Below are positions 60,345-64,000 of a stretch of 64,000 nucleotides of DNA, piece after piece. The notes under the pieces were generated by a model that made no database searches, was not told the DNA's origin, and saw nothing but the letters and a program-made list of their open reading frames with translations. The position numbers and the translations under genes were made by a program. Every line of letters starts with the position of its first letter. Within the stretch, counting starts at the first letter, position 1. Source of the stretch: Chryseobacterium vaccae (GTDB lineage Bacteria > Bacteroidota > Bacteroidia > Flavobacteriales > Weeksellaceae); contig NZ_VSWH01000001.1 in NCBI RefSeq assembly GCF_009602705.1, positions 2,480,001 to 2,544,000 on the forward strand, given 5' to 3'.

Positions 60345-62624
60345 ATGGAGACGCAAAAATTTAATTATGACAATAATATTGTCAGAGCATTCCTCTATGC
60401 TACAATCGTATTCGGGCTGGTAGGTTTCCTGCTGGGACTTACGGCCGCACTGATGCTTTTCTATCCTGAACTTCCTGAATTTTTATTCGGAACCGATGAT
60501 ACTACCATCCAGAGTTTGAGAAGCGGTAATATCCAGGGGCTGATCAATACACAGGGAGCCATGGGCTTCGGAAGAATCAGAATGCTCCATACCAGTGCTG
60601 TTATCTTTGCTTTCGTGTGTAACTCGTTTTTCTGCGGTGCTTACTACAGTATGCAGAGGCTGTTAAAAACAAGAATGTACAGTGATACCTTATCCTGGAT
60701 CCACTTCTGGTCTTGGCAGTTTATGATCGTTACCGTTGTGATCACATTCTTAATGGGAATCAACACTTCCAAGGAATATGCTGAGCATGAATGGCCTATT
60801 GACATTCTGATCACGTTCTCATGGGTAATCTTCGGGATCAATATGTTCGGAACTATTGCCAAAAGAAGGGTAAGACACCTTTATGTAGCGATATGGTTTT
60901 ATCTGGCAACATGGATTGCTGTAGCCATGCTGCATATATTCAATAACCTTGAAATTCCTTTATCATTTACAAGCTGGAAATCCTATTCTGTATATGCGGG
61001 AGTAAAAGATGCCCTTGTGCAGTGGTGGTACGGCCATAATGCAGTAGCATTCGTACTGACCACTCCCGTACTGGGTCTGATGTATTATTTCATGCCGAAA
61101 GCGGCTCAACGACCGGTCTTTTCATACAAATTATCTATTATTCACTTCTGGTCACTCATTTTTGTATACTTATGGGCAGGCCCTCACCACCTTCAGTATA
61201 CAGCGCTTCCGGCATGGGCTCAGGCCGTTGGTACAGGGTTCTCTATTATGCTTATCGCTCCGTCATGGGGTGGAATGCTGAACGGTCTTCTTACGTTAAG
61301 AGGAGCCTGGGATAAAGTAAGAGAGAATCCGATCCTTAAATTCTTCGTGGTAGCCGTTACCTGCTACGGGATGGCCACTTTTGAAGGACCACTTTTAGCC
61401 ACAAAATCTTTAAATAAAATCGGGCATTATACCGACTGGGTAATCGGGCACGTACACTTAGGAGCTCTTGGATGGAATGGTTTCATGGCATTCGGAGTAG
61501 TTTATTACCTCGTGCCAATCATGTGGAGAACTCCGCTCTGGTCTAAAAAATTAGCCAACTGGCACTTCTGGCTGGGAACATTAGGAATTATTTTCTACGC
61601 AGTTCCGATGTATATTTCAGGATTCACTCAGGGATTAATGTGGAAACAATTCAATCCGGACGGAACTTTATTATGGAAAAACTGGCTGGATACGGTAACT
61701 GCGATTATTCCTTACTTTAAAATGAGATTCCTGGGAGGTGTTCTTTATCTTAACGGAGCGATCCTGATGGTGGTGAATGTAGTGAGAACTGTAAGAAAAG
61801 GATCATTCCAGAAAGAAGTTCCTGCTGAAGCGCCTGCCCTTGCAGATATTGGCAGCACAAGAAAAGAAGGCGAAGGTGTACACCTTTGGCTGGAAAGAAC
61901 TCCCGCCCTGCTTTCTATCCTTGCATTCATTACGATAGCTATTGGAGGGCTGGTAGAAATTGTTCCAACACTCTCGCTTAAACAGAGTGTACCAACCATC
62001 ACCGCGGTAAAACCTTATACTCCGCTGGAACTGGAAGGAAGAGATCTTTATATCCGTGAAGGCTGTAATTCCTGCCACTCACAGATGATCAGACCATTCC
62101 GTGATGAGGTTGTTAGGTTTGAAGGTAAAAACGGACAGTATTCCAAAGCGGGAGAATTCGTTTACGACCGTCCATTCTTATGGGGATCTAAAAGAACCGG
62201 ACCGGATCTTCACAGAGAAGGAGGCCGAAACCCTGATTCATGGCACTTCAAACACATGTATAACCCAAGAATTACGTCTGCAGGTTCCATCATGCCGCGT
62301 TTTCCATGGCTGATTACCAATAAACTGGACCGCACGCAGATGGTAGATAAATTAAAACTGATGAAGAATTCTTTCGATGTACCATACACCAAAGCAGAAA
62401 TAGATTCTGCAGGAAAATGGGCAGATAACCAGTCTAAAGCGATCGTAAAAAGAATTTATGCAGAGGCAACGGACGTGAAAGATCAGATGGAAAAAGAAAG
62501 ATCAGCTAAAGGTGCAGGCTTTGTACCGCTTGAGCAAAGAGAGATTATTGCAATGATCGCCTACCTTCAGAGACTGGGTACCGATATTAAAACAACGCAG
62601 ATCCAAACGGCAAGTGCTGAGTAA
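60345..62624 (+). CDS. ccoNO: cytochrome cbb3 oxidase, fused CcoN-CcoO subunit
   Basis: 759 residues. The N-terminal part (about 1-485) is CcoN: many helices, heme/copper ligand histidines in QWWYGHNAVAF and AGPHHLQYTALP, and DWVIGHVHLGALGWNG. The C-terminal part (about 530-759) is CcoO with one heme-c motif C574-NSC-H578 and the later GSIMPRFPWL. In proteobacteria these are separate genes. cbb3 oxidase reduces O2 with high affinity. ccoP follows 18 bases later. Confidence 0.95.
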   Translation: METQKFNYDNNIVRAFLYATIVFGLVGFLLGLTAALMLFYPELPEFLFGTDDTTIQSLRSGNIQGLINTQGAMGFGRIRMLHTSAVIFAFVCNSFFCGAYYSMQRLLKTRMYSDTLSWIHFWSWQFMIVTVVITFLMGINTSKEYAEHEWPIDILITFSWVIFGINMFGTIAKRRVRHLYVAIWFYLATWIAVAMLHIFNNLEIPLSFTSWKSYSVYAGVKDALVQWWYGHNAVAFVLTTPVLGLMYYFMPKAAQRPVFSYKLSIIHFWSLIFVYLWAGPHHLQYTALPAWAQAVGTGFSIMLIAPSWGGMLNGLLTLRGAWDKVRENPILKFFVVAVTCYGMATFEGPLLATKSLNKIGHYTDWVIGHVHLGALGWNGFMAFGVVYYLVPIMWRTPLWSKKLANWHFWLGTLGIIFYAVPMYISGFTQGLMWKQFNPDGTLLWKNWLDTVTAIIPYFKMRFLGGVLYLNGAILMVVNVVRTVRKGSFQKEVPAEAPALADIGSTRKEGEGVHLWLERTPALLSILAFITIAIGGLVEIVPTLSLKQSVPTITAVKPYTPLELEGRDLYIREGCNSCHSQMIRPFRDEVVRFEGKNGQYSKAGEFVYDRPFLWGSKRTGPDLHREGGRNPDSWHFKHMYNPRITSAGSIMPRFPWLITNKLDRTQMVDKLKLMKNSFDVPYTKAEIDSAGKWADNQSKAIVKRIYAEATDVKDQMEKERSAKGAGFVPLEQREIIAMIAYLQRLGTDIKTTQIQTASAE

Positions 62625-62642
62625 TTATTAAAATGTAAAGCA

Positions 62643-63530
62643 ATGAAAACGAGAACCCCTATTTCAGTATATATCGCGGCAATGATAGGCTTAACGATCA
62701 TGGCGTTTGAAATGTTCGCCGGAGACTCAGGATACTTTTCTTCTCCATTTTTCTGGGCGCTGCTGTTAATTGCCGTTATCCTTCTGATGATTATGAATTC
62801 TATTGGAGATCTGGTTGAAAATGAAAGTTTCAACAGGTTATCCGAGGAACAAAAAAAACAGTATCTGGCAGAAAAAAATATTCCGTATTACCAGAAACTA
62901 TGGAATTCGGCCTTTAAGAAACAGTCGGCTACAGAAGAAAAAGACATTCTTATCGATCACGGTTTTGATGGGATCACAGAGCTTGATAATTCACTTCCTA
63001 AATGGTGGATCGGTCTTTTCTGGTTCGGATGTATCTTCTGTGTGGTGTATATGACGGCTTTTGCTTTCACAGATTATGCCCACCCGGAAGCTGAATACGA
63101 CAAAGAAGCGAAAACCATGCTGGCTTCCATTCAGGAATATGAGAAAAATGCTCCCCAGATCAATCTGGAAACCGCAAAATACAGTGCAGATTACATTGCA
63201 GAAGGGCAGGAACTGTTTAAAACTAACTGTGTAACCTGCCATGGTGACGGTGGGAAAGGAGGAATCGGTCCGAACCTTACCGATACGCACTGGATCAACA
63301 TCAAAGAGAAAAGTTTATTTAAAAATGTATTCTGGATGCTTGAAAACGGTTCTCCAAATAATCCTACCATGAGGCCTTTCATCAAAGACGGAACCATTAC
63401 GGGAAGAGATGCTGAAAAGATCGCTGCTTATGTTTACCACATCAACCAGGAAACATCACCAATTACCCAAGCTCAGGGAGGAGCTGCTCCGCAGGGTGAA
63501 GAAGTGAAGTGGGACAACGGAAACGAATAG
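62643..63530 (+). CDS. ccoP: cytochrome cbb3 oxidase subunit CcoP, mono-heme type
   Basis: 295 residues. Helices at about 5-25 and 40-60, then the longer conserved LPKWWIGLFWFGCIFCVVYMTAFA (about 118-141). The cytochrome c domain has a single CVTCH (196-200), with GGIGPNLTDTHW and MRPFIKDG following. Proteobacterial CcoP has two heme-c sites; only one is visible here. The C-terminal tail (GAAPQGEEVKWDNGNE) is acidic. No ccoQ lies between ccoNO and ccoP. Confidence 0.93.
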   Translation: MKTRTPISVYIAAMIGLTIMAFEMFAGDSGYFSSPFFWALLLIAVILLMIMNSIGDLVENESFNRLSEEQKKQYLAEKNIPYYQKLWNSAFKKQSATEEKDILIDHGFDGITELDNSLPKWWIGLFWFGCIFCVVYMTAFAFTDYAHPEAEYDKEAKTMLASIQEYEKNAPQINLETAKYSADYIAEGQELFKTNCVTCHGDGGKGGIGPNLTDTHWINIKEKSLFKNVFWMLENGSPNNPTMRPFIKDGTITGRDAEKIAAYVYHINQETSPITQAQGGAAPQGEEVKWDNGNE

Positions 63531-63822
63531 AAAAATTTATTATCTCAAATATATCAACTATACCACGCCCCCTTTGAAATTACACTAACATTTGAATTTC
63601 ATTTTTGCTAACCTTTTCAACATTAAAAAATGATACAAAAGGGGGCTTTTAAAGAATAAAATCCAAGTCTTGGCTCGTCTTTATCAACTAATTCACTTGA
63701 CGACTACTAAACTAAATTCCATAATAGGACAGCCAAGGCAGGATTTTTGCATATGCAAAATGGTACCACAACAAGGAACTAATTAATTAGTATTACTATC
63801 TTTGTTACAAACCTCATCGCAT
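63531..63822. other. intergenic region with several palindromes upstream of the TamB-like gene
   Basis: 292 bases. GCCCCCTTTG (63567-63576) can pair with CAAAAGGGGGC (63636-63646) across a 60-base loop, and T4 follows. A perfect 16-bp palindrome TTTTGCATATGCAAAA lies at 63745-63760. CCAAG-T-CTTGG is at 63663-63673. A -7 box TATCTTTG is at 63797-63804. No coding frame was supported. Confidence 0.45.
63797..63804 (+). promoter_or_regulatory. -7 promoter box of the TamB-like gene
   Basis: TATCTTTG fits TAnnTTTG, 18 bases before the proposed TTG start at 63823. The short distance supports that start rather than the in-frame TTG at 63802, which lies inside the box. Confidence 0.5.
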
Positions 63823-64000
63823 TTGAAACTGAAAATCAACACAAGAAAAATCTTAAGGCGTATTGTAATAACCTTTATTTCAATATTGGTTTTACTTACC
63901 CTGCTGATACTCAGCCTCAGACTTCCAGCCATTCAAAATTTCATCAAAGACAAACTGGTTGTATATCTTGAAAAAAAGATAAAAACCAAAGTAAGCCTTG
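63823..64000 (+). CDS. TamB/AsmA-like translocation and assembly protein, N-terminal fragment
   Basis: The frame runs off the right edge after about 59 codons. It begins TTG AAA CTG; no ATG is in frame. One signal-anchor helix (ILRRIVITFISILVLLTLLI) is followed by LRLPAIQNFIKDKLVVYLEK, the start of TamB-like proteins in this phylum, which span the periplasm and aid outer-membrane assembly or lipid transport. The long beta-helical body is outside the window. Only the fragment was used for the call. Confidence 0.6.
   Translation, partial: MKLKINTRKILRRIVITFISILVLLTLLILSLRLPAIQNFIKDKLVVYLEKKIKTKVSL

Overview
The window looks like chromosomal DNA of a flavobacterium in the family Weeksellaceae, most probably Chryseobacterium or a close relative. 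The reasons are low G+C, Bacteroidota-type promoters (TAnnTTTG at -7, sometimes TTG at -33), absence of clear Shine-Dalgarno sites, a fused cytochrome cbb3 subunit (CcoN-CcoO), TonB-dependent uptake, a mevalonate-pathway enzyme, and proteins that closely resemble Chryseobacterium families. The genus call is inference from protein style; no database was searched. No rRNA, CRISPR array, prophage or intact insertion sequence was seen. There is one tRNA, tRNA-Gln(UUG).

Layout. 1-5.8 kb: dusB tail, deoC with an Lrp-type regulator, a nuclease-like protein, trmD with an NDH-2 dehydrogenase, and a divergent GH25 lysozyme. 5.8-15.3 kb: a two-domain secreted hydrolase, a deoxynucleotidase, an ABC-F ATPase, an oxidoreductase, and an iron-uptake pair (TonB-dependent receptor and PepSY-like membrane protein) followed by a small outer-membrane barrel. 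15.3-23.8 kb: peroxiredoxin, MscS channel, sucC, a retropepsin-like protein, and a tightly packed five-gene operon starting with HMG-CoA reductase that contains an unlisted 55-residue membrane protein. 23.8-30.2 kb: nucleic-acid maintenance genes (radical SAM plus DUF4130 pair, DNA alkylation repair, alkyltransferase-like protein) mixed with a broken AraC gene, an HxlR regulator, a deoxyhypusine-synthase-like protein lacking the catalytic lysine, and many short dispersed repeats. 30.5-34.1 kb: an XRE regulator and a GIDE-like / LemA / membrane / DUF3592 operon with one frameshifted member. 34.5-40.6 kb: htpG, an S9 peptidase, recA.

40.7-46.2 kb: an MpaB-type oxygenase, two tandem LuxR-type regulators, and a secreted two-gene unit (204 and 512 residues, the latter a long coiled coil). 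A near-identical 26-bp motif lies about 40 bp upstream of the first luxR gene and, in the same relative orientation and distance, upstream of the secreted pair. This regulator-target unit is my best candidate for an undescribed system. 46.4-60.2 kb: gapA and pfkA, a DUF4846 lipoprotein, a Gre-like factor, arfB, a menE-like ligase, tRNA-Gln, a MutS-like ATPase, a TonB-C-like periplasmic protein, HdeD, a secreted agmatine-deiminase-like protein, an AraC regulator, an amino-acid permease and a small XRE regulator. 60.3-64 kb: ccoNO and ccoP for high-affinity respiration, then the first codons of a TamB-like gene.

Most gene starts were chosen against promoter position: at several loci (NDH-2, GH25, pfkA, menE) the longest open frame would begin inside a -7 box or a tRNA, so a shorter start is given.
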